From contig NC_018395.1 in assembly GCF_000208865.1 (NCBI RefSeq), positions 5,876,839-5,940,838 on the forward strand: 64,000 bases of DNA. Direction: 5' to 3'. Numbering within the stretch: position 1 is the first letter of the stretch; the number at the start of each line of letters is the position of its first letter. A program made the translations under genes and the position numbers. The notes beneath the pieces are model-generated. The model was not told where the DNA came from. It searched no databases and saw nothing but the letters and a program-made list of their open reading frames with translations. Origin of the DNA: Neospora caninum Liverpool. Taxonomy: Eukaryota > Apicomplexa > Conoidasida > Eucoccidiorida > Sarcocystidae. This document shows positions 38,802 through 49,577 of this stretch, in pieces.

Positions 38802-39014
38802 TATCTGGTCACATGGGTCACCGCGGTGTAAAAATGATGACGTACGGCGGCACAATACGCGGTGCTGCTTGTAAAGCTGTATTCCCTTTCCGCCGTCTTG
38901 GGTGTTAACCGAAGGCACTACATTAAAACTGATATGCCTTGCTCTTTACAATAGACGGCTCTTCTTGACGACGGCTTGCAAACACATATCCTTCACTCGC
39001 ACACATACGCACAC

Positions 39015-39020
39015 TAGTAC

Positions 39021-39056
<36 letters not shown>

Positions 39057-39062
39057 GTACTA
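39015..39062. repeat. 48-bp perfect palindrome built on a TA tract
   Basis: The arms begin TAGTACGTA on the left and end TACGTACTA on the right, with only alternating TA between, so the 48 bases equal their own reverse complement. The centre lies between 39038 and 39039. Cruciform extrusion or replication slippage would be favoured here. Confidence 0.85.
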
Positions 39063-39084
39063 TCACCACATGCTCAAGCTGGTT

Positions 39085-39366
39085 TCAACTTGCGTATGAA
39101 GACATATTTTGTTCCGTTCCATCTTTCTCTGCAAGCTCATCCCCACTCTCCCTAGCGCTCTCGGCGTCTCCCACGGACTCGCAAAAGCTATCTGAAGACG
39201 TGCAACTGCTTTTCTGTCCGCGCAATACCAACAAGTTCGCGACAGCACTCGGGCATGCAGCTGCGATGATTGCAGCCGCTTCGACTTCTGCATCTGCTTC
39301 ACGTTCTCCTTCTGAGTCACCTTCCTCATGGGGCGAGGGGAAGGGGTACAGTGGGTTTACTGTCAC
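39085..39366 (-). CDS. Possible acidic 3' exon, unknown gene
   Basis: A minus-strand frame of about 90 codons, rich in Glu, Asp, Ala and Ser, with segments HEEGDSEGEREADAEVEAAA and ESVGDAESARESGDELAEKD and a stop at 39085. The composition is unlike chance frames nearby. It begins with GTG, so if real it is an internal or terminal exon; no good acceptor was identified. Its upstream exons would lie between 39.4 and 40.2 kb, close to the AMPK beta stop. Confidence 0.25.
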   Translation of the reverse strand: MTVNPLYPFPSPHEEGDSEGEREADAEVEAAAIIAAACPSAVANLLVLRGQKSSCTSSDSFCESVGDAESARESGDELAEKDGTEQNMSSYAS

Positions 39367-40299
39367 ATAGATATATGTGGTGTACCTACACAGGGCACAA
39401 CCACAACAGGCGGAGGAAAGGGACAGCGGAAACCACTCAAACCTTATGGCTGCACGTTATTGCGCCCTCAACTAGCCAAAGGCCTTGCTACGCCACAAAT
39501 ACAGCCTCGCTGCCTGCACCGTCACAGTCTTTGACGCTTTGTTTGCGTGACGAAGCAGTAGAAAGCCCCACTGGTCATACGAGACAGTATGGCCACCCAA
39601 TATAACGGCAGTCACTCGCAGTTTCAATTTCTCTGTACACAGCGACTGTCGCATTCTCCCTGTGTTACAAGGACGCCCACTGCGTCTTCGCCAGGGCGGT
39701 GTTCCCCGTCCCCATTGTGGAGCTGCATTTCATGGTGTTTCTGTTCCGCGAGAAGCGTGTTGATGCCTGGTAGTCAACCGCCTCTAATGGAATGCCGTGC
39801 CAGTCGAAATCTATCTGGGTAGACATCTAGGTAATATTTATGCTTCAGAAATAGTGGTACTCGCGTGCAGGAGGTGAATATCAGCCTCGGCACATCAGCG
39901 GATCTCAATACACACCCATGCGAATCCAGATATCTACCCAGAGCTTAATAGAGGTACAGAAAAAGCGGGGCCTGTTCCTGTATTCATTGTGATCTATCTG
40001 CATACCGGCGACAGTTATAGAGGCGCGTCTGAGCCCACAGGTCTCCTGTCTATCCCACGTGTCCGCGCAACCGTTTTTAGGGCAGAGCAGCGTCTCCGCA
40101 GCAGCCGCTCCACCCTCCGGTCCACTGGTTTCCGGCTTACCTCTGTCCAGAAGTTGGACGCGCATTGTCGATCTGCCATCGGTGCGTTGTAGCGATGCAC
40201 GACGTGTGTGAGCTGTACGAACAGCGCAAGACGGACAGAGTGGCCGCCGTTCAAAGACTATGAGATAGAAGGTTAACAGAACAAGAAAACATCGCCGCA

Positions 40300-42782
40300 T
40301 TAAAGCCGATATTCCTCTCGAGGCCGAGAAGTATAGTCCCGCACCGTTTCTGCATGATATTCTCTTATATTCAGTCGGTGACTGCCTGGTGGGGTCTTCG
40401 ATGCGTGTGCACATGCATAGGTAACTGTGAGTGTCTTCGCTGTGAACTTCCTGAGCCCCTTGTAGACAAGGAAAGGCACCGGAAGACAACTGAAGCAAAC
40501 GAACCCGAAGACAGAAGGTGAAAGCGCATCGTGGAAGAGGTGGTTGGCCAAGCAGTGCAGAGGGACGCCCCGCCCGGGTTGTGGCGGAGGATCCCTCGCC
40601 ACTTGCGTGCTGCACACAGCACCAGAGAGAAGAAAACATCAGCGCGTGCGAACAGCGCCTATGGCCATCGTGCCCCTCCATTAGGAAGCGGAAGCCGAAT
40701 GCTGAAAACCTCTGAAACGAAGAGACCCGATTCACACACCAAAGAAGAAAAACACACGCCTACGTCTCCACACACGCACAAGTGGACACCTCTGTTTTCT
40801 TAGACAGGAACTCTACGTACATGCTTTTGTGTTCCTAAGTATACATGCCAAAGATGTGACGTCGGAGCTTGCTGGACAGACTGAACCTGCAGTCCTGCAA
40901 ACCGGGGCGAAGGTTCTTTCTCCCTCGATCCTTTGCTCGACGGGAAGGAAACAGCGAGTGCATTTCCCTTGTGACTTGCATCGCGACAGTCGCGGCAGAG
41001 ACCGTCGCAGAGAACGATGTCAAAACGAGAGAGGCAGCACGGTGCCGATTCGCTCGCGGGGCGCTTCTCCTCACCTTCGTCCCAGAAGAATCGGAATCGG
41101 AGGTGCATCCGAGGAGTACTCCGACGGCTCTGGAACGCACTGGTGGTACACCGCTCGCCGCGCCTGCACACCACACGCACACGCGAAGAACCCACCATGG
41201 GGGCGGGAAAACGCCTCAGTTCGACAGCCGTCCGGCGCAGTTGCCTCCTTGCCTCAGCAGAACGGAAGCACCCTAATGTGCTTTCCCTTGTCTCTCGGTC
41301 GCTGTCTCCAACTTTTTGAGGCTACCGCTTTCCGCGACGCATGCGCCTCCGGCCGCTCAGGCGGGAGTGAGCGGAAAAAAACGCGTTCCTGGGCCTTGCC
41401 TGCTCGTTTTCGGGGATGACCTTGAAGTTGAAGTGCGTGAAAGAGGAGATGTCGAGGACGTTGTTCACGTTTCCGTGCTCGTCCGTTTGTGTCTGTTGAT
41501 CCGGCGCATATTTCCACTGGTCGTCCACTGCTCGAAAGGCAACACACGAGACCAGAACGCAGTGAAGCACGACGTCACCAGACACGAAGTCCGGCAGCCA
41601 CTGGCCACGAACGAGAAAAAACCATCGCCTCGGCGAGATGCCCCGCGGGAGGAAACTGAGCGGGTCTCTGTGCCGACGAGAGGAAGCGTCCGACTAACGG
41701 ACGAAGCCAGAAGGGCGCGTCTTGTGTCTTTCCCAGTCAACGTCTTCCTCGACTCCGCAGACGGTCCGACGCACCAATGAATTTGTAGAGATGGACGCCT
41801 CGGGGCAGATTCTGGATGTACGAGAACTCGTGGCCGCTGCGGTTCAATCGGATTTTGTTCTCCACACTCCAGCCGTTGAAGGAGCCCGTGAGGAACACGT
41901 TGTGGCCGCCGTGTGTCCATCTGCAACCGCACACGCAGCAGCGCGGGGCGCAGCGACCGGTCTCGCGTGGCCCAGACGTTTCGCTCCCGTCGCCATGCTC
42001 CCACAACAACGTATAGAGCCTACGAACGCACGAGCCTCGTCCTCGTCCACACCGAAAACCTTCTCTCAAGCTCTGGCCCGTCTTCGCCCTCTCCCCCCCC
42101 CCCCCCCCGAGGCCGCTGCATCTCCGCAGGTCTGACAGACTCACGTGAAGACGCAGGGGGTAAGTTCGTCGTGGCTGTCGGCGTCGCCTTTGTCTCCATT
42201 CTCGTTTCGCTTCTCGTGCGCGCGCGCGTAGAGGGGCGCGCCAGACGCGTCGACGGCGGCGGCAGCCGCAGCCGCAGCTGCTGCGGCGGCTGTGAACGAA
42301 ACAGACTCCCCAGACGCCCCCGAGCCGGAGGGTGGCATCGTCTCTTGCGGAAGAAGCAACTCCGGCGCCGCGTCCGACCCGAGAGGGGAAGGTCCCAAAG
42401 CTCCAAAACCTACACGTCACAGTCATCACAGTTCCCGCAACTAAAAACATCTTTGTCGAGTGATGCGATGCTTTCTTGGCGTGAGACGCACGCGAGTCGC
42501 GAGAGAGCGACGCACGGTGCACGTCACCCGGTCGATTCGAGCCTGCCGGTAGACCCAGAAGCGTCGAAAGTTTCTCTAGAGGGGGAGGAGGTGCGACGGG
42601 TCTGTGGGTGACCCGCCCCAAGTCCGCGTTTCTGTTTTTAGCCTGGTCGCAGCAAGAACGCGTGCGCGCAGAGAGCGAGGACAAAACCGCGCTGTGCGAG
42701 GCGGGAGAAACGCACCTGAAACGCCCGACTGCTCAGCGTCCCCAAGCGCTTGGTGGCGACTGTTGCTGGTTTGAGATCCCAT
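40300..42782 (-). CDS. AMP-activated protein kinase beta subunit
   Basis: The scaffold subunit of the energy-sensing AMPK/SNF1 complex. Six exons join in phase: 42782-42716, 42409-42145, 41920-41775, 41527-41421, 41163-41075 and 40609-40300, about 327 residues. It starts MGSQTSNSR, an N-myristoylation consensus typical of beta subunits. Exon 2 has a run of 12 alanines in mixed codons. Exons 2-4 encode the glycogen-binding CBM48: PCVFTWTHGGHNVFLTGSFN, GWS, LPRGVHLYKFIVDDQWKYAP. Exons 4-6 encode the C-terminal interaction domain: NNVLDISSF, PEPSEYSSDAPPIP, VPLHCLANHLFHDAL. The terminal strands after SVFGF do not match the usual beta-subunit ending well, so the last 60 residues or a further intron are uncertain. 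The intron 1-2 junction is supported by the leftover G completing a glycine codon. Confidence 0.88.
42093..42108 (-). repeat. Sense-strand G16 run in AMPK beta intron 2
   Basis: A C16 run on the plus strand, hence G16 in the transcript, starting about 36 nt after the 5' splice site at 42144. It parallels the G-tracts in the introns of the ApiAP2 and ABC genes. Confidence 0.8.
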
Positions 42783-45519
42783 GAGGGTTTCGCTCTTTGA
42801 GCGTCAGGCTCGCCGCAGCGTGGGAGCGCAACGCCGTGAACACACGAAGAGAAAAAGGAGGGAACAGGAAGGATGAAACGACCAGAATGAGCCGGAAGGA
42901 GACGAAAGAAATGACAAGGATGGGAAGGAAAGAGAGAAACGGACAGGAACGAGAGAAAACTGGAGCCGCTGGGTTTTTTCCGGGCGGAAAAACCCGGGTG
43001 TAAGATGCGGATGAAATCGCGAGGAGAATCGGAAAAAAGCGAGACAGCGAAGGGCGCGGCGACCGAAAGGATGAAAGCGAAGCAGACGCGCAACAGGCAC
43101 CCATACCTTCCCGAGAGACATCAGGAGAAGGAAGGTCGGCAAGCCGGAGAATGTGGAAAAACGGAAGAAGTCGAAAAGCGAGGGCCACGCTTTGCAGGCT
43201 CTGGGCCTATTTATGTGGTTGACTGGCAGAAGGTAGGCAGAATAGGAAGCACCGAGGATAGCCGTTTTTGAAACGCCTGGGAAATTGAAGTGTGAACGGC
43301 AATACCATGCTCCCAACCTCCTTTCTAACTCATGGACAGAAAGCAAAGACGTGTGAGGCCACCAGGGTCAAAGAGAGAGACGAGACAGACGAGAAAAAGG
43401 CCTGGGGACGTTGAACACTCGTGTCCTGTGAGAGACCACGACACAGCGTCCAAAGAGCGCACACGCCTCGGGATTTATCGGAGAGGAAAGAGGCGCAAGA
43501 ACTCGACGCCAACGAGAAAAAGCTCACTTTTTCACCATGGAACGCAGGGTCGCCCCCCTAGGTGGGGAGGCCGTCCAAGTTTTCCATTTTCTGGTGACAA
43601 CTGGAGAAAATTTTAGGTGTAAAAACAAAGGCTTCTTCCAAACGCAATACACAAAAACGCGAAAAGAACTAGCCGGCCAAGGAGCGTCTGAATCGCAGTA
43701 TCTACCGCTGAGGTTTGGCTGTCTCTTTCACCAAAGAAGCAAGCGCATGCAGCGAATTTCTAAGCGAAAAAGACACCGTTTTGCCCTACTCCGCCGTTCC
43801 TCGAGCAGCGTTTCTAGGAAAAGCGGAAAGTTAATCCTTCACAAAACTCTCGACCGTCTTTCACGCCACTTGTTTTCTGTAAGCTACTGTCGTCCACGCA
43901 CTGCCGCTAGCCCAACACTCTTCTGTTTTCAGTCTCTTTCTTCTTCCGGAACATGTGATGTTCGCTAGAAACGCGAAGGGTAGAGAGTGCTTGCGAGGCT
44001 CGCCTTCCTTCTGTTGTGCCTGTGGATACACCCCCTCTTCACGTGAGGGAAGAATTATGCTCTATGGTAGGGACAACACCTCGCTTCTCATTGGCGTTTG
44101 GTGCTTGAACAACACGCAAGTTACGTTCGACAAAGAAAACGAAATCCGCATATTTGTAAGCTTGGCGCGTGCCTGTCGATGCAAACGGAAAATCCGAGGG
44201 ATTCACAGTGATGCGCTCATGCTGATAAAGGATCTGTGTTGCTCCTCACTCTCCCGCTGTGAGCTGGCCAGCACGAACAGGACGCGCCACGCACGAAACA
44301 AATAGAGAAGCGAATAAGATGCACGACGGTGTCGTGTCGCCCTGGAAGGTTATGGGAACTGATGTCTGGTGAATCCACGTCGCAGACCGTTTCGTCCTCA
44401 AGCAAATGCGCCGATGTGTGTGTGCTCTGTTTGTGCTTCTTGAAGTTGTCTGAGCGTTTCGGACGAATTCTACTAGCGGTGTGACGACAGCCTCGTTTAC
44501 TGTTGCGTGCACGTCTTTCCCCCTCCTGGTGTTTGGTGGTCTTCATTTCGTCTTGGCAGACACCTACGGACTGGCCAAGGCCACAGCTCTTATGAAGAAT
44601 CCCGAGCTGGTGTGGCAGTTGAGGGTGGGTATACAGGTGTCGGATTGATCGGGTATAAAGCGAAATCCGTAGTTTTGTCTCTTGGGAGAACCCTCCGCGG
44701 CAGGATGAACACGTGGAACCGAAAAGCAAAAAACTGCGAAACAGTCGCTAGGAGGTGGGGAATTCGCCGCTTCAAATCGACCAATTGTCTTTTTTAGCGC
44801 CAGCAAGCATCTTTTCCTTGCGCAATCGTGCGGCGAAAGCACGGAGCACCTGCTCTGTTGGTGTGGAGAAGATAGGTCGGAAAATAATTATTCGTGCTTG
44901 AGTTCTCTGCACTTTCCGATTGTGTCCTTCCCAGTGATGAAGCCCAAGAGAAATGAGAAACGAGGTTACCGTGCACACCTCGGCACCTCTATTTGTGTAC
45001 ACCTTCACACGCGTGCCAGCCCATCTATCTCCACGTAAACAGATGTTTAGGCTGCACAAGTTTAGAAGGTTGCACACGGAACACAAGTGTTGATCTGGAG
45101 TCCACGTGCTCGCTTTCACTTCAAAAAATGGAGCCACAGGAAAACGGAAGGCCACAGCAGGGTGCCAGTGCGAGAACGCCTGTCCCAAGACACACGGCGT
45201 CGCCGGCTATCCGCATAGAAAGCGTATGGTTCTCAGTATAGACCTAGAGAAGTAGAACCATATCGCGAAGAGCAAGGAGCCTTAAAAAACACACGTGAGT
45301 ATCAGTGAATCTATATATGTATAGATGCGTCTATCGACCAGGGACGACCCAGAGAACGCGCTCGCGGTCTTTCGCTGAAGCCGGCAAACTGACCTCGGTC
45401 TCGGATCCTCGGAAACAGATCCTTGGAATCCCTTCCACCAGCAGTTTTCAGTGATATCGAGGGCGGCGCCCCCGCTAGTCTCTTAGCGCGTCTAACTCGA
45501 CAATCCCGGATTCCACGGG
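42783..45519. other. Intergenic with one candidate exon
   Basis: The first 500-1000 bp, purine-rich on the plus strand, is the promoter and leader side of the AMPK beta gene. The 3' end of the La gene is at the far side. Between them, one plus-strand exon candidate (44560-44624) is listed separately. Other frames of 80-140 codons lack start or splice support. Confidence 0.4.
44560..44624 (+). CDS. Candidate internal exon of an unidentified plus-strand gene
   Basis: A 65-nt segment between an acceptor (TCGTCTTGGCAG) and a donor (GTGGGT) that reads TYGLAKATALMKNPELVWQLR in one frame, a composition typical of a real helical protein. A possible upstream exon ends at an ATATTT/GTAAGC donor near 44155, in which the frame reads LYGRDNTSLLIGVWCLNNTQ. 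I could not assemble a complete model and do not recognise the protein. Confidence 0.3.
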
Positions 45520-48286
45520 CTACGCGGTTTTCTCCGCGTTCGACTCCGCATTCTGGGAACTGACCTTGGCTGCCGTCTCGCCGCCTGTCTGCTCGCCTGC
45601 GCCGCCCGCAGCGCTCTCCGTTGACGCGGAGTTGCAGTTTTCGGTGTTCTTATCGGCACTCTGTCCGTCGTCCTTCTGTGCCTCTTTCGCGCTCGTCTCT
45701 GCAGGCTCCACGGCTCCCGCGGCGCCAGTCACCCGCGCAGCTTCTTCGCGAATCTTGCGCCTTTTCTGCGCCTGTTCGGCTGCATGCGCCCGCTGCTGGG
45801 CCACTGACTCGTAACGTTTTTGCAGCAACTTGTTGAGTTCTTCGGCATCGCAAGGGGGATCCTTTGCCAACTCCGAAATGCACTTGCTCACAGAGAAGTC
45901 CTGCAGACCCCACGCAACGAGCACAGCCACGAACCAGAGAGATACACACCAGTCCATGTTGGAGCGTGCAAAGATGCATGTATCTGTGTCCGTGCATACA
46001 CGGATACATAGATCCATAAGTGCAGCGAGGCCGACGCAGCAGCGCAATTCTACATACAAACGCTCCCCGCTTGCAACCCTTCACGCCAATAAACGGATGC
46101 CTGCATGTATTTTTAACCCCCTACTTGCGTTCACGTGCATGCACCCCGCACTGGGCCATCAATACAGTTTAGGTGTGCACGTGATTACGGCCCTTTCTTT
46201 TCCTGGCACGTCTACTTTGTTCCGCGCTTCGCTGCCGTTTCTCACCTCTTCGTCTTCTTCGTTCTGCTCCTCTCCCTTTTTCTTGCGAACAACGAAGAAG
46301 CACTTGCTGCGCTCGCCAGACTGGCTGTCGAGTTTGTCGTGCAAGCCGACTTTGATGCCGACGACTTCCCGGTCGCGACCGCCCTTCTTCATGTACGCCT
46401 TCGGGTGGTAGTCGAGCAGACTCTTGACGGCCTTCTCAGCAGCGGAGTTAGGCTTCAACGCCTGGTCGACCGGCGTCTTCTGCAGGAACTCCGCCATGCA
46501 CATGCGCAGGTGCTCGACGCTCTTGAACGGCACGCCTCCCAACGAGAGAGGCAGCGCGGCGAGTTGCCTTCTGAGGGTCTGGAGATCTTTCTCCCGAGCC
46601 ATCCGGATCCTCGGGGGAAGCTGGAAGTCGCGGCCGACGGGGCGCACAAACACACAGTGCACGCGAGAACAGTGAAGGTGCGGATGCCAGCGCAGAGGAG
46701 ACACGCAAGAATGCGAGGTCCGAAAACAGGCGAGCTGCTCTTCTACGCGAAGCGATCTAAGTCTGCTGCCGTGGAAGGCTCAACGACTACGGCGATAAGA
46801 AAGATTTCCGTCTCCCACGCTGCCACCTTCCAGCCGGATCCGACAGTGGACCACCGCGCGCGATATGGAACGGGGAACGCACAGGCCGAATTGTGGGAAG
46901 GCGAAAGGGAAGCGAGTCATAGTTCCTAACGACTGCTACGACGGCCCAGTTCTCTATCTGCGTTCTCTACGGACTTACATCTTGCACGCAAAGGCGAACC
47001 TCCTGGTCTGTCAAAATGTGCGCCTCTGCCTCGCCTTCGCCGAGGGGGATTTTGATCGGCTGCATCTTTTGGAGTGTCTCGCGGTCGTTCTCAAACGGGC
47101 CGAGATAGACCCAGCACCGGCGCGTCTTCTTGTCCCCGGCAACCGACACTTCGTCGATTTTGGAAACGAATTTCACAAAGACCTGAAGAAGCAATCACGT
47201 CCGACATCCACAACCAGAGACGCGTGACAAACAGAGCTGGCATTTCGCTTCGCACCTCGGTGGGCGTGAAACTCTCGAGTCGTTTGAGCTTGTTTCATCG
47301 ACTTCATGGCATCTGCATGCAGAGAGACAATGCTTTGGCGGCTCTTCGTCAGAAGGCTGTCCCTCGGAATCGGTCTGTAGGACCGACGAAAGAGTGCCCC
47401 GCCGACTGGAAAGAGGAGACAGCTCGGATGCGGTCACATACGACGGGACGGCCGGGGTTCCTGCACACCCCGTTCTGTCTACGACGCTCGTATCAGGCAA
47501 TCTCCACTTCGGCGTTTAGCTCCCCAAAGGAAAAACGGTGCATGTGTTTTATCACAAGAGCATCGCTAGCCCCCCATTTGTGTCCATTTCTTGATTCCTT
47601 GTGCGGTAGCTAAGCCGGACAGAGCTGGAATGTCTACTCTACACCCGTCAACAGATGGTCGTCCAGAACAGATGTTTTTCGATGCAAAACGATATCATAA
47701 GGATTCGCTACGGAGACAAGAAGTCAGCTTCCATACGCGCAATAGGTATCTATGTTACCCAGCGCGACGCACGCATCTACCAGCTGCACGCAAATAAGTC
47801 TCTGGCTATCTGAAGACACACCAGGGACAAAACGTGGACGCCTACGTGTCTCTATAGACGCAAACGTGCATACTGGCTAAAACCGTTCAAGAACTAGGCT
47901 TTGCGTGTTCCCGCCTCTCGCCGATCGGCAGGTGCTTACCTCCCCAGGCAGTTTCTCCTTGATAGCATCCTTGACTTGCTGCCACTGTTGGACATTTTCC
48001 GGAATGTCACACAGCTTGAGAAAGACTCTGGGAAAATAAAACATGCGAGGAGACAAAGAAATCCGACCGGTCCTGCACGTAGGCGCTTCTGTAAAGTACT
48101 GGAAACAAGTAACGGGTACAGGGCGGGAATACCAAAGCTACTAATCCACGTTTTCTCTGAGGTGGCAACGAGTAGGCGGGAACCGCGTCTGCGTGCGACA
48201 CACACGTGTCATCCCTAGAACCCACCCAGCGTACACAACGACCTATGCATATATACATGCATGAAAATATACATCTATCAGCACGC

Positions 48287-48318
<32 letters not shown>

Positions 48319-49577
48319 GTATGGATCCGAGACGCGTCTTGTGCGACTGGGTTTGAAGAGATTCGACCGCCTAGATGAGAGGACGTACCCTGCAGCGTGC
48401 GGGTCCTTGCCGATTCCCTGCGGAATCCTGAAGGCTCCGCCAGCGCCTCCGTCTTCTCGGCGGCCTCCCGCAGCTCCTCGCTGCGGTCGTTCTTGCAGCT
48501 CGGGCAGAGGCGTTTCGCGGTAGAGCAACGTTGTGCCGTCAGCCTCTTCCTTCACTTTGACGAGAGTCGAATCTGCAATCGCGGCGAGGATTTCTGCCTT
48601 GGTCAAATTCAGAGACTTGATTCGAGGGCTGCTCAACACGAAGCGAAGATCCAGTGCCTCCTGCAGAGCAGCGAGAAGTGGGAAACAAGTAAACCAGAGA
48701 AAGGCAAACACGGGTCACGGACGAGAAGCAAGTGAGGGATCTGGGGACGAGAAGAACATTGAAAGGCCGTGGGTGACGAGAAGGCAGACACAAGGCGATT
48801 GACAAAGAGGTGCGGCACGCGACGGACCAGGCTGCCTGGCGGTGCCCAGACACATGCCTATGAGAATTGGCGGTGAACACGAAACACACAGGGACACCTG
48901 AGCAGCCGCATGCAGAACGGTACACGCCGAAGAGATCTGTGGACAAGCCCCTGACCGACCCAAAAGCTGGCGCAATATGTCGATCGAGAGCGATTCGTCG
49001 ACATCTCCATACACATCGCGATTTGAAAAAAAAAGAGGTTCTCGTCAAAAAAGAAGGGTGTTAAGACCCACGAGGAAGGATAAACTCGGTGTATTTGTGC
49101 GTTAGTTAGCTGTGAGGCGGGAAATGCAGCCATCCCTATCTGCAGAGGCAGAGGAGACGGTCTAGCTCTAGTATCTGTGTTCGAGTCGAGCAGATCAACG
49201 TGCCTTTGTTCACTCACTCCTTTTCCCTGTTGCGCGGCCTCGCGCATTTTGCTTTGGAAGAATGTATCGAAAGTAAGACTTTCGTCAGAGAGGTAGTACT
49301 CCACCTGCCTCTTGATTCTTTGTTTCAGCTGTTCCGGCGTCATTTCGTCCCTCTTTTTCGGGAAGAACGAGTCTTCGTGTCCTCCCCTCTTTCTCTTGCG
49401 GTTGAGTCCTCCCTTATCACCAGTGCAAGCGCTCTTCCCTTCCAGATTTTCTGGAGTCATTTCTCGTCCAACTTGATCCGACTGAGCCTCTTTGTCATGT
49501 TCTGCCGACCCCACAGTGCTCCGCTGGTCGACTGTCGCTGGAGCGGCAACCGCAGGGTTCGATTCAGGAGCCGCCAT
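45520..49577 (-). CDS. La-family RNA-binding protein with DUF3223 domain
   Basis: Likely binds 3'-oligouridylate ends of RNA polymerase III transcripts, as genuine La proteins do. Six exons join in phase: 49577-49218, 48660-48389, 48027-47940, 47182-46979, 46620-46246 and 45900-45520, about 559 residues. Exon 1 has a disordered N-terminus with a basic LNRKRKRGG patch, then the La motif (RIKRQVEYYLSDESLTFDTF), which continues in exon 2 (LNLTKAEILAAIADSTLVKV). Exons 3-4 form an RRM-like unit (VFLKLCDIPENVQQW, VFVKFVSK, QEVRLCVQD). Exons 5-6 carry a DUF3223 domain: LLDYHPKAYMKKGGRDREVV, KCFFVVRKKKG, DFSVSKCISELAKDPP. A coiled, Ala/Glu/Ser-rich tail follows. An alternative exon 5 start at 46734 is in phase but less likely. 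A TA microsatellite lies in intron 2. Confidence 0.85.
48286..48317. repeat. TA microsatellite in La gene intron 2
   Basis: A run of about 15 TA units flanked by GCG on the left and CGTATGG on the right, inside the intron 48028-48388. Confidence 0.8.

Larger units (their letters stand above)
37303..40299. other. Intergenic between convergent genes
   Basis: Holds the 3' end of the secreted protein gene and of the AMPK beta gene. It contains two TA microsatellites (38764-38801 and 39021-39055), the second within a perfect palindrome, and an acidic minus-strand frame at 39085-39366 listed separately. A 172-codon plus-strand frame at 38356-38874 runs into a microsatellite and is not supported. 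Confidence 0.4.

Noticed and set aside
38356..38874. 172-codon open frame on the plus strand
   Set aside because: It runs through a TA microsatellite (Tyr-Ile repeats) and has no splice or domain support; a similar frame lies opposite.
41737..42684. 315-codon minus-strand frame across the AMPK beta gene
   Set aside because: It reads through introns and a homopolymer; only its part at 41775-41920 is a true exon, and the rest is out of frame with the beta-subunit model.
46621..46734. Upstream extension of La exon 5
   Set aside because: An in-phase acceptor exists at 46735, but the added residues (His/Cys-rich) do not resemble La or DUF3223 proteins, and the acceptor before LPPRIRMAREKD has the better pyrimidine tract.
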